64,000 bases of DNA, taken from assembly GCA_900208305.1 (NCBI GenBank), contig OAPG01000001.1, positions 1,426,001-1,490,000 on the forward strand, written 5' to 3'. Positions 42,201 through 50,286 of this stretch are shown piece by piece. Position numbers and translations under genes: made by a program. The DNA is from Melanopsichium pennsylvanicum (lineage: Eukaryota; Basidiomycota; Ustilaginomycetes; Ustilaginales). How positions within the stretch are numbered: the first letter of the stretch is position 1; each line of letters begins with the position of its first letter. Below the pieces are notes generated by a model. The model was not told where the DNA came from. It saw only the letters and a list, made by a program, of their open reading frames with translations, and searched no databases.

Positions 42201-44953
42201 CTAGCTACGAATCGCTCGATATGGAAGCCGAGATCCGCAGGCGTCGAGCACAGCAGCGAGTCGCAAACGGGGCTTCGTTCCCCGCTGCCCAAGCTGGAGG
42301 ATGGTACACACCAAAGGTGGCTCAAATCGCGGATGCGGAAGGAAGCTCGCAGGTGTCTTCTTCCTCTGTAACTGCAGAAATGCCCAACTTGGACAAGCCT
42401 GTGCCACCCACCCCTAGCGTTCGCTGGGCTGTAGGCGACGTTGTGCCGGAGCAAAACGCTGAAGGTGCTGCAACGGCGGAGAGGACACCCGATGGACTGG
42501 GACTGTCCATGTCGGCAGCTGCAGTGGGTGAAGCCAAGTTTGCTGGTCCGCCACCGACCCCCGGTGTCGGCTATGTTTCGTCGAATGCAAGTGGGACGGG
42601 CGGATCTGTTCTTGGGAGTACCAATGGCGAGCTCGCGACAATCCTGCAGGCGCTCAAACAGAGTGAACTTGCACGTCAAACGCAGTTGCAACAGCAAACT
42701 GAAATCTCGCGGTATCTCAACGAGCTTAATGCTTGGCTCGAGCGCGATGTCGTTGACAGGTCGAAGGAATGGAGGACACTGGCAAGCGGCGTCACACAGC
42801 TGCATGACGAGCTCAAGGCGCTCAAGGAGGGACGATTGCCCCTCGCTGCTGGTTCGACAGCGTCTGCAGCAGCCTCCACCGATGTGGCCAAGCCCAACGC
42901 TCGCCTGGTGAGCGTATCTGACGCATCTAAACCAGTCGTGCACAACCCTCACGCCAGCCAGGGGCAGCCGCCCTCACCTCTTCGACCAGGCAGCACCGGT
43001 GCTGTCCCCGCTGTCACGGGACGAGGACATCTCGCCCCCATCCCCTACGGCGCAGCCGAATCCCTCACAATCATGGGTGACCCACAAACCACGCCCAGCT
43101 CCCCAAACCGTCGAAAAACAACAGGAACACGCAAATGGAACCAGCGTCAGAGCGGGTCTCCCTCAGCTGCTGACGCTGACAACTCTTGGTACAAGCCCGA
43201 TGATGGTCCCGAATCAGCCGCCGGCGGAGGCGCAATCAACAAAAGCTTCAAGAGCAAGGCTGCAAAAGCAGCCGCTGCGGCCTCTGGTGCACTTCTGATC
43301 AGGCAAGCGTTGAGGGAATGGGAACGATTTAAGGTCATGCAACGCGCGGCGGGTAAGCCGGAAGACCCACTACCTGCTGAAGCGACAGGAGATCCTGCGA
43401 TCGATAGTCAACTTGCACTACCAGAACCCATCTTCCAGCAATTGAAGGACGCAGCTGATGTAGAAGATAATCACTGCATTGCCGACCTCATCAGACAATC
43501 TGCAGAGGCAGGATATGGTACACAGGCGATCATCGAGCTCACCAAGTACGTCGAGAGCAAAGCGCCGGAACCAGAGAGTGAAGGTGAAGAAGAGATGTTG
43601 GATGGCGACACTTTGATGCCCACGCCTTCACCACATAGAACAAGATTTGCTGTAGAAGATGAACCCGAGGAGCCAAAGAGCGATGATGATGGGGTCACAA
43701 AGATGTCCACGCCCATCCCTGGTCGCATTGCTGCCAAGGAGAAAGCTAGAGCGACTCTGGCCAAAGAAACCGTTGAAGAGCAAGTAGAACACGGATCGGG
43801 CGCCACCACAGCTGCGCTCGCTCTTGCCGTAGAAGAGATTCTCAAACACCTCTTGTCGACCAAGGAAGAAGCAAAGAAGAAACAGACCGACGAACAAGCT
43901 CGTGAAGCAGCACGACTTGCCGCCGAGGCGGAACGCGAAAAGTCGCTCATGACTCTCAAGGAAAGGGAAAAGGCCGAGCTGGTCGACCTTCTCTACTCAC
44001 GTATCGCCGCCGACAAAGCAGCCGAAGAAGCACGACAGAAGGATCTCGACCCGAAATCGGCCATCGAGTCTCTGGTCGCAGCAATCAACGCTCAAAAGGA
44101 GACGGAAGTCAAGAGTGCAGTCGCAGCCGATGCAGCTCTTCGTCAAATGACGAGTGAGTTGCTCAAGAGCACGAGCGAGCAAAACCACAAATTGGTCCAG
44201 GCGGTCAACGAAGCGAGCAGGGATATGTTGAGGAACAACGTCCAGATGCATGCTGAAGAGTTTAAACGATTGTTGCACAAGGAGGTTTCGGGCATGTTTG
44301 AGGATGTGGGCAAGATCAGGGAGGCTAAGCGTCACCTTGAGTTTGAGATTGCAGATCTTTGGAGCATCAAGTCGAGACATCTTCATAATGGAGCAGGGAT
44401 GCCAATTGGGTACAATGTTCCGGGAACGTTTCCGCAAACGCCCCAAATTGGTGGTGGAGGAGGAGGGTTTGGACCGCCGATGCCGGTTCCGATGAGTATG
44501 CCTATGCCACAGATCACGCACATTCACCCGTCATCTATGCCAATGCCGATGGGGATGGGGATGGGGATGCCAGGGCATGGATATCCTCCTGCACATATCT
44601 CACCGATACCTGCACCTGCACAGGACCAACCGGCACCAGCACCAGTACCGACGCCAAGTGGGATGGGTAACGTAGATTCTCTAAAGGCACAGAAAAAGGC
44701 AGTAAAAGCAGCACTCAAACAGGCGGTTGCGGAAAGCGCTCCTCTTCAACAACCTGCTACAGTCATACCAGCTCCTGCACCAGTCGCAGCCGCTCCCGCT
44801 CCCGCCCCTGCACCAGCTCCAGCACCAGCTCCAGCTCCGGTGAGCACACTTCAAGCAGCAACCCAGGCTGCAGCAACCAACTTTTTGACAAAGAGAAAGG
44901 ACGTTCTTAATCCATTTAGCATCAATTTTGGTCCTTGTGCACCTGCCAAGTAA
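36212..44953 (+). CDS. Giant PH-domain and coiled-coil protein (2913 residues)
   Basis: One uninterrupted exon of 2913 codons from the ATG at 36212 (MKRWKQIKEQLDAKR). Residues 1-1075 are Ser-rich and disordered. A PH-like domain lies at about 1088-1203 (IRAGVLYYFNVHDPHPRWLRVKAVLLP to RVQWVASIWDV). Helical and coiled-coil segments follow at about 1660-1700 (LEEQQKERLNKEKELEDQI), 2145-2210 and 2550-2720 (LKEREKAELVDLLYSR, HAEEFKRLLHKEVSG). An Ala-rich helix with IRQALREWERFKVMQ lies near 2365. The tail is Pro/Met/Gly- then Ala/Pro-rich and ends in KRKDVLNPFSINFGP. I do not recognise a named orthologue. The layout suggests a membrane-binding scaffold, perhaps at the cortex or septum; that is inference only. 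No frameshift is visible. Confidence 0.9.
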   Translation: MKRWKQIKEQLDAKRNATSSNNNDSLKSSAPYRGGGISSASFSDLRELRSCASFDLSEPSSSNLMPPIKTSASRTSLDIPGRLGNLINKSTSSLELSSAVGYSKTVGKALIKFPRPRNSSNSNNIGAMDSASTSSPSKLGKSPRRWVNSLLSQGEPSAQKLETTAQAHSRAESDASRPSPALVSSLVLSSDNVPSTSRQIYTIGSGLQRNSSAAGRSASIYSSHLSSASRSTPDLHTNSITRHRDNGALLMDLAGPLPSIAHQGALANRNDTSSPLVVRNLDEAPRGTYTPAIPATSASAQLRTVSKLRNPWSASPQIRSEEEDDIDASIAHDRFNNRLDIGEQAVLDMLDSASCVRSAVSAPVPPTPYQTATPGTLARSRSFATTTKFHSPASEYSQDFRSPFLAGTSSPAASVREAVRQRELLDSAATKNASPRSQISPSRSTLSPKTSVSLDAVPSDDTEPLKSSQTSSSIFYQRGATASSSHQKTSSHATKRILRVPVPTTEVRLASLPLTAASQGLPRRGTAASTTSNLPISPIDSSLLGSSAHATSLWSRPGNTPDTPSTTQESSSPMPWSASSLAPPKWPSSSQKTELNRDDNSKPMYTLVPVDMAGEVEEEDERHSDLQYPSSIMPNLRRHRTDFTEATSIFSGADDFHKSQNSLETQAVPETEAAAGTETRTAAESSSSAHNTATSRPLSHVGSVSSSLAAIRGMFSKATSTALGSTEVAPTSQTRSNAANETGPTTSFAALAKESEQRSTSSRLSSPEKLAIPASPTKAKDLIAMFESNSANASPAADHSPSFSRNLTPKTKLSPTECGKSNVDSLNTTPKRQTPLIISVSRSNLGLGTTNAAVQVAAEESTISAKLGARRFEAGRFRARRAGMIGVGGESANGSFGGLPDDDHDDAQDENAKPDSLSGHDTRSVSGRFRSHGVGSQHSRSQSIPHDVGGNVLGSGSLSLMPKLSPTGTRRGSSSHQRGGSTSTDPGSLGRKGAFRNSVIGFIGVLSGKPPSGSEAGGEPGSDGQTLASGLLSDRRHSTKADQDDNVSTASAATQGTTASYRRKKEEGNLPLTNVTAIQMTGEQPGARPIRAGVLYYFNVHDPHPRWLRVKAVLLPSAVAMSWIPSGGGRENVVLDLRACREVHSVPSPEHPSSVSDLGAACARRQGLAQISPFQLIFDDGVERLAADTAKERVQWVASIWDVTGTGSPRPESTHDSALAHSGHEALTKDRPIYAQASPASRGRGHAGSPSRPLISTLGPGVLGSPRRPGSMRPESSSNEEAIDRIGSIWKSDLSSELTDKDMQRSFGEAIASALPPPLPPKEPQAAPALNLAPSSSKSSQPVLTANVATAAKLAPAAVSARTLITSDSDSPVRSKVRSWQRPPLDLSTGYVHDLIPKTPTLVEPASETIRSTPASFADDKSTSVSRQGEGSPRETSVDAPAISGLVADVAEAGDVSPIASSPDMDGYESARSQGSLIDEFGPRTPVSEAVFNWSRLDKESDLNPSDSASQRPARSEFGTIKSNVSASERQKSTRKKDSDGAEVALHPDSNVTPESGAGRTPAQILRDSILGTSAGGTGSSDALFNASPAGRSNRLGTVIEETQSQAQSTRLNASVHSSNRSKLDEMVARAVGNGSIKSPAAKSALSLVSSGSISSNDVGKLLEFLEEQQKERLNKEKELEDQIRSFQQAVSDLQKKNSTSSSHRSAHRRSSTASVGGDSKTSARSSRDSELAAMQEKLDKVLDLVTNVVTAPAVHNGAKSESAFSTPHIGKDVESAEMARIEGVLAKLLRKMQGSEDATMMPRSKELVRAAFAGGDPAMIEEWDRMPAELRGNELIKSMEDRVKFGKDGRHEAIRADYAMRNVSSGMVRDGSAPAGAAEYPGEPIDADTDSKRGVSASLPRRASGASIPASISATDMDSESTFSRIPPRSWSSERGVPSPPPNSEWDAKSIISRPASRATTHLGLIGRAPAQNFRMLGDPGSTQATPRSVMLRNEPSYESLDMEAEIRRRRAQQRVANGASFPAAQAGGWYTPKVAQIADAEGSSQVSSSSVTAEMPNLDKPVPPTPSVRWAVGDVVPEQNAEGAATAERTPDGLGLSMSAAAVGEAKFAGPPPTPGVGYVSSNASGTGGSVLGSTNGELATILQALKQSELARQTQLQQQTEISRYLNELNAWLERDVVDRSKEWRTLASGVTQLHDELKALKEGRLPLAAGSTASAAASTDVAKPNARLVSVSDASKPVVHNPHASQGQPPSPLRPGSTGAVPAVTGRGHLAPIPYGAAESLTIMGDPQTTPSSPNRRKTTGTRKWNQRQSGSPSAADADNSWYKPDDGPESAAGGGAINKSFKSKAAKAAAAASGALLIRQALREWERFKVMQRAAGKPEDPLPAEATGDPAIDSQLALPEPIFQQLKDAADVEDNHCIADLIRQSAEAGYGTQAIIELTKYVESKAPEPESEGEEEMLDGDTLMPTPSPHRTRFAVEDEPEEPKSDDDGVTKMSTPIPGRIAAKEKARATLAKETVEEQVEHGSGATTAALALAVEEILKHLLSTKEEAKKKQTDEQAREAARLAAEAEREKSLMTLKEREKAELVDLLYSRIAADKAAEEARQKDLDPKSAIESLVAAINAQKETEVKSAVAADAALRQMTSELLKSTSEQNHKLVQAVNEASRDMLRNNVQMHAEEFKRLLHKEVSGMFEDVGKIREAKRHLEFEIADLWSIKSRHLHNGAGMPIGYNVPGTFPQTPQIGGGGGGFGPPMPVPMSMPMPQITHIHPSSMPMPMGMGMGMPGHGYPPAHISPIPAPAQDQPAPAPVPTPSGMGNVDSLKAQKKAVKAALKQAVAESAPLQQPATVIPAPAPVAAAPAPAPAPAPAPAPAPVSTLQAATQAAATNFLTKRKDVLNPFSINFGPCAPAK

Positions 44954-45799
44954 ATGCAACCAGAATATGATCAAGTTACAATATGTACTGTAAATTAGAG
45001 TACATTACTGTACAGTTGATCTCTCTCGTGTCTGGATTTGGTTTTTGTATCAGTCAAATTAAGTGTGTGGGTTTTTTTTCTTTTCTTTTCCCTTTCGTTT
45101 CGTGTAATCATATATTTTTTCTTCAAAATGATAGTGGTGTGTGAGTTTATATTTGGCTTGCTACTCTATCATTGTTTAAGATGGTGCTAATAATTTTTTT
45201 TTTTCAAGTTGTATATACCATCACCAAACATACAGAATAAAGTAATTATTGATGCTTCTCACCTCTCATCCGCATAATCCTCACCTCACCACCAAATATC
45301 ACAAATTTCTTCAGCTTAATAATCATGATACCTAAACCGGCCTTCTTCTCACACTCTGCCAGTTGATTCAACAATTTTCCTCTCAAAAATGCCCCTCAAC
45401 TCAAGAAACTCAACCCACCTCCCCGCACCCCGACAAATTCAAACCTCACCATTACCTCAAACCCAACAAACTCCTGGAACTGAAAGTCCCATGAGGCTCA
45501 CACCGGCTCATACGGATGCCAAAAAGGAACCGTCCCAAAAATCAAGGTCAAGTTGGGTCATCACCCCAAAAGGATAGAAAGTGAGAAACCAAAATCGTAC
45601 AATGAGTTAAAGTACATATTGAGATCGAGGATGCGATACAGAGATGCGAACTTGTGTATGACTAGTCTATAGCATGCTGAATACGTTGATACAACTTGAG
45701 AGACAGGGGGGAGAGTAACGCATTGCGAGCTGGTAGGGCAATGGTATTTTGCCCAGCCCTGTCATCTGACGAAACATGTTGTGCGCGTTGACATGTTTC
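44954..45799. other. Intergenic 3' region (converging PH and homeobox genes)
   Basis: AT-rich on the left, with TGTACTG/GTACATTACTGTAC repeats at 44983-45016 and AATAAA near 45236 as a possible polyadenylation signal. A short open frame at 45389-45577 (MPLNSRNSTHLPAPRQIQTS) has no recognisable features and I do not call it. Confidence 0.5.
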
Positions 45800-47887
45800 T
45801 TACTCAGGCCCAGAACTGTTGCTGTCATCACGAAAGGCCGCCTTGACCTGCGCCGCAGTGGATCCTCCAGGACTTCCATTCGCTCCGGTCGGCAGCAAAA
45901 TTCGCCTCCTAGCGTTGATGAACCAATTGCTGACTTGCGACAGTGTCAGACCCGTCATGCTACAGAGCTGTCGCTTCTCGTCCTCGGTAGGATAAGGGTG
46001 GGATGCGTGCTCCAGTAGCCAGGTCTTAAGCAGGTCAGTGACAGGCTTGGGGAGCTTGCCACGACGACGTGGGGGAGGGGCAATGCCTGCACTGGGTCCC
46101 GGCGGGACGTGTGTGTTCGGGACGGGCATGGGACGACCCATGCTGTGTTGCATACCGTGCGGATCGCGGGGGTCGTGAGCAAGATAGCCATCGCGAGGAT
46201 TGTATGGCGGGTAAGGATGGCGGGAGTCGTGATGACGTGCAGCGCCTGGATGCGGCACGCCCATTGGTGCCATACTGGGCGAAGGAATGGGCAAAGGTCC
46301 AGCTCCGTTGCCGGGCATACCTTTGCCTGGTGGCGGATAAGAACCGGCATGCGGAGATCCGTATGGGTCATAATAAGGATCGGCAAAGCGCGTTTTACCA
46401 CCGACACTGGAACCGAGGGGGCCATGGTAGTAATCGTCGATCTCCGGATCCTGGATGCGTTCGCGTGCGAAGTACAACCTGCGGTCTGGATAAAATGGTT
46501 CCGAGTACGCATGAGGCTCAGGAGTTGGGCTCGTACGCTCAGCATGGGAAGCATCCAGAGGTGGTGTGTAGCGGCCGGCACCACGAGCTGGTGGATAGCG
46601 CAAAGATGGTGCACGAGATGACAAGGGTGGTAGCACCGGGCGTGTGTCTGGTGCGAAAGGTGGCGGCGATTGAGGCCGCCTCATGTAAGACGCATGCGGT
46701 GCACTGCGTGCGTACGGATCGTGTGCTGGTGGAGCTTGTACTGGCGGAAGTGCTGAGCGAGAAGCATACGACGGTGAACGTGGAGACGGGCCAGGGCTGT
46801 ATCGATCGGGTCTGTGCGACATCGAGGGATAGGAATGACCGGATGGGTTGGCTGCATCGTATCCACGATTGTAAGCTGTACGCGATGTGGACGGCGAAGC
46901 GGGGTGCATGTGACGTGGAGAATAGCGAGGGTCGTCGATGCGTTGGTCGACATAGCGACCTGAGTATGCGGCATCGCGAGAGTAAGAGCCAGAGTAAGTG
47001 CGCTCTGTTGACTCGGCACAATCACGTCTGTAGAAAGCGCTGTCGGGATATCCGGCACGAGATGGGTAGTCTGCCGGCGCCAATGGATAGCCGTTTCTGT
47101 CGACCCGCTCGGGCAAAGCAGCTCGTCTCGCTCCCATGTCCGAAGAGATGCTCAGCTTGCGCTTAAGTCCGGAACCGCCGGTTGGCGACAGTTCGCGTGC
47201 GTCACGGTAGCCAGCTTCGCGGTAGGATGCTCTTGGGCTGCTACCATACTCGCGAGCATAGGCTGAATGAGCAGCACCAGTAAGAGAGGCACCAACAGCA
47301 GATGTTGCTACCGGTGGTAGAAGGCCAGGTCGGCGGCCAACAGCCAGACGAGGACTGCCACGGTCTGAGTGCATATCCCATTCTGCTGAGTGGTGCGAGG
47401 TTCTGCCTGCTGGGGAGGCCGGTCGGCGCAAAGATGGTGGTGGCGATGCATGGCGAGCAGTGTCTCCTCCGAGTTTGTCAGCAGCAATCATTGCAGCGGA
47501 TGGATGGCGTTCTCTCCAAGGAGTTTCGAGAGGAGGGCGAAGTCTGGGCTTTTGAGTGTCAGACGCCGCGATCAAGGCAGTGTGGTCAACGTCGTGCAAA
47601 GGTGGTAAAGTAATTGCGGTGCTATGGGAACGATGGCCAAAGCTGGATATGGAGCTTCGATCGAACGAATACTCGGAAGAGCGGGTGGAAGCAGCAGCAA
47701 AGGGCGAACTGTGACGTTCGTCTGATGACGAGAGAGAGCTGATGCGAGGTGACGGATCCCCAATCACGGATTTGCTTGTCAAGTGAGGGGTGCTGATGAT
47801 GCTGGACAGACGAGGGGACGCTTGCTGCTGCGGCTGCTGCTGTTCGCGAATGCTACTGATGGGCCTGGAAGTAAGCGAGCTGACCAT
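45800..47887 (-). CDS. TALE-class homeodomain transcription factor
   Basis: 695 residues from the ATG at 47887 (MVSSLTSRPISSIREQQ); an upstream in-frame GTG is not credible. Residues 1-595 are disordered and rich in Ser, Pro, Tyr and Arg. The homeodomain is near the C-terminus, about 598-660: RRRGKLPKPVTDLLKTW, then HASHPYPTEDEKRQL and LSQVSNWFINARRRIL. The HPYP loop gives the three-residue extension that defines TALE proteins (PBX/TGIF/KN class), and WFINARRR is the DNA-recognition helix. In fungi such factors regulate nutrient uptake, morphology or development. It is not one of the b mating-type homeodomain pairs as far as I can see, because no partner gene lies nearby. Only about 40 residues follow the homeodomain. 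Confidence 0.9.
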   Translation of the reverse strand: MVSSLTSRPISSIREQQQPQQQASPRLSSIISTPHLTSKSVIGDPSPRISSLSSSDERHSSPFAAASTRSSEYSFDRSSISSFGHRSHSTAITLPPLHDVDHTALIAASDTQKPRLRPPLETPWRERHPSAAMIAADKLGGDTARHASPPPSLRRPASPAGRTSHHSAEWDMHSDRGSPRLAVGRRPGLLPPVATSAVGASLTGAAHSAYAREYGSSPRASYREAGYRDARELSPTGGSGLKRKLSISSDMGARRAALPERVDRNGYPLAPADYPSRAGYPDSAFYRRDCAESTERTYSGSYSRDAAYSGRYVDQRIDDPRYSPRHMHPASPSTSRTAYNRGYDAANPSGHSYPSMSHRPDRYSPGPSPRSPSYASRSALPPVQAPPAHDPYARSAPHASYMRRPQSPPPFAPDTRPVLPPLSSRAPSLRYPPARGAGRYTPPLDASHAERTSPTPEPHAYSEPFYPDRRLYFARERIQDPEIDDYYHGPLGSSVGGKTRFADPYYDPYGSPHAGSYPPPGKGMPGNGAGPLPIPSPSMAPMGVPHPGAARHHDSRHPYPPYNPRDGYLAHDPRDPHGMQHSMGRPMPVPNTHVPPGPSAGIAPPPRRRGKLPKPVTDLLKTWLLEHASHPYPTEDEKRQLCSMTGLTLSQVSNWFINARRRILLPTGANGSPGGSTAAQVKAAFRDDSNSSGPE

Positions 47888-49983
47888 GTTGCAACCGGCA
47901 ACGCCGGGTCTTTGACAGAAGGACCGCACCGAGGGTGATGGACTGGAAAGTCGAACGTGTCGAAGCTTGGATAGACCAAGGAAACGATGGAGAGTCTCAG
48001 AGGTTAAAGACTCTGTTGGCTTGGCTGAATGATTCCGATGACTGAGGTGGCTGAGTCACCGCTCCTTTGGTTAAAGTATCGGAGCTGCCCTGAATTGACA
48101 ATACAACAAGCTGCTGGTGGCACAAAAAAGCGTTAATGTCGCAGTCGATACTGGTTATCGAGAGACAGAAGAGAAGCAACCAGTGCGATAGAGAATGTAG
48201 ACAAGATGAAAGGTAAAGAGAAAGAAAGTACTTGTCTACGATGAAGCAGAAGTCACAGTGCAAGCCAAGCGGATGATTTGATGACAGATGCCGAGTGAGA
48301 GATGCGTAAACAGAGAGCGAGCGGGCTAGCTGTTTGAGCCAAGTGTTCCGAGGATGTGGGCGAATCACTTCAACAAGGCTGGGTGACGAGGGACCGAATC
48401 GGCGGTGGAGGCCAAATGGTAGCGGAGGTTGAAATGAAGGACGAGCGATGATGGAAAGGAGTAAGAGCGTGTTCGTCGAAAGGGCAAGGTGAAAGATGGA
48501 TGCAAGATGAACAATAGGAGAGGAAGGCAAAGGCAAAGATGAAGGCGGCGTAGCAAACCCGTGACAGGTACAGATCAGCAAGCTTGAATTTGAGTTCGAA
48601 ACGGAGAAAACCAGAGAGAGTACGAAGTGCAGCGTTGGACGCGCGGGCGGGCGAATTCAGAGAGCAGATGTGCTGGGTGACGCACAAAGGAGGGCGAAGA
48701 AAACAAAGAAGCTCATGAGCAAAGGCGGATGACAGCTAGGATTATAGAGCCACAAAAACACGAACGGTCGGAAGCGAGCGGCGTTGAAGATGAACTTGTG
48801 GCTGCTGTCAAAAGCAAAGACAAGGTGTGTGTGCGTGTGTGTGTGTGCGTGTGTGTGTGCGACTGTGCCGGTCTTCTGTTGACTGTGTAACTGCATGTGT
48901 GTGGCGTGTCTGCCATCCGAATCCAAACTGTCACCGAGCCACCCAGACTTTTCGGCCCAAAATCCGAGTGACGAACTATGGCCAAGGCCTAAAGCCAAGA
49001 GAGGAAGTAAGCTGAGCTGTCGAACTGTCTCGGCGCAAAGATAAAGAAAATTAATCGTTTCAGCCAAATTGAGGAGACACGGCGATGATACAATAAATTA
49101 GATGAGAGAAAATAAAGTAAAAGCAAGATATTTCAAAGACCAGAGCAAGGGAACAAAGCGTTGCAGTGTCGACACTCTGCCTATGAATCCGATGACTTTC
49201 GATCTAGTGTCCCAGACTTCCGTGCATATGATCGAGCGGAGATCAACATTAATCGATTGATTTTACCACAAGAATTTTATTTTTATAGAATTAGATTTTC
49301 GTAGATGCTGATGTCAAGACGAGAAAAAAAAATTGAAAACAAAATAGATTTAAAAACAAATTGAAAAACGTCGACGAGATTCACCAGTCCTAGCGAGACC
49401 TGCTACTCAAGACCGACGCCTAGAATGCTTCTGCGACAGCCTTGATCTACCTCGTCGTTGGTGCTGTAGAGTCTCTTGTTTTTGCGGGTGTTGAATCTAT
49501 CGCCAATGCGCTCTCGTCCTGCTTGTCGACCATCAACGCTCACCTCGCACATCGAAATTGTGGCACTTAATGCTTGCGTCAGAGACAGTCATGCCTTTTA
49601 TCTCGCAACGTACCCACTCCACAACAATGGCTAGATTGATGCGAGGCTTTGATCGCCCATTCAGATAGACTACTCTGAGGACAGTACGCAAATGCTTTTC
49701 CGTACAGTAGTCGTTTCATTGGAAAAGGCTGTGACGTTTTGTGTCGCGATTCACATAGACCGACTCTGCTTCAAAATTACGGATTTGGACGTCTCAAGCA
49801 ACTCCAATTTGCTTTAGAGACGTTGATATGAGACCCAAATGCCATCACAATGTGCTCCAATAAAAAGCCTAGGCATGAAGGATGATCGCTGCATCTATTG
49901 ACGAATAAAAGAGTTATGGTCGCGCGGTCAGGTGCGAAGGATCATCTGCTGATTCGAGAGCTCGGCCCGACGACAGCTGCTAG
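47888..49983. promoter_or_regulatory. Upstream region of the homeobox gene and gene-free flank
   Basis: From 47888 to about 49,000 the minus strand is pyrimidine-rich and probably is the long leader and promoter of the homeobox gene, with a TG-repeat at 48824-48860. From about 49,020 to 49,390 the sequence is AT-rich (A runs at 49324-49332). Beyond that nothing is recognised. No coding frame is convincing. Confidence 0.45.
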
Positions 49984-50286
49984 ATGATTTTCATATGCTC
50001 AACTCGGTCTTTGTGTTCCAACCAACTAAACTTGATTTTGCTTGCAATCCTTTTTGTGCCAAGCCTCTTGTTCGCCAATGATCCAGGTCCGTGCAAGACT
50101 TGCCTATTCGAATATACCGCCGCAACACGACGACGACGACGACAACGCCCAGTAGTCACTTGCCAAGCACCGTTCGCACGACAAAATCAAACGTTGGAAC
50201 CATGCATAATATGCATGCTCGAATCGCCTGGCTACTGTACTTGTCGCCAAGCTTGCGCCAGCTTTCTTAAGCTAATACGTACTTAA
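49984..50286 (+). CDS. Candidate small cysteine-rich secreted protein
   Basis: A 100-codon frame from the ATG at 49984. Residues 1-31 look like a signal peptide (NLILLAILFVPSLLFA, cleavage after Ala31). The mature part of 69 residues has eight cysteines at 37, 40, 60, 74, 77, 85, 87 and 91, including two CxxC pairs (PCKTC and PCIIC) and YCTCRQAC. A basic RRRRRQR run sits at 49-55 and could be a processing site. Small, single-exon, cysteine-rich secreted proteins are typical smut effectors. The frame is short and stands alone in a gene-poor region, so it may be chance. I recognise no family. Confidence 0.35.
   Translation: MIFICSTRSLCSNQLNLILLAILFVPSLLFANDPGPCKTCLFEYTAATRRRRRQRPVVTCQAPFARQNQTLEPCIICMLESPGYCTCRQACASFLKLIRT

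Noticed and set aside
46069..47166. 365-codon plus-strand frame
   Set aside because: Antisense to the homeodomain gene, with Arg/Cys/Trp-rich composition typical of shadow frames.
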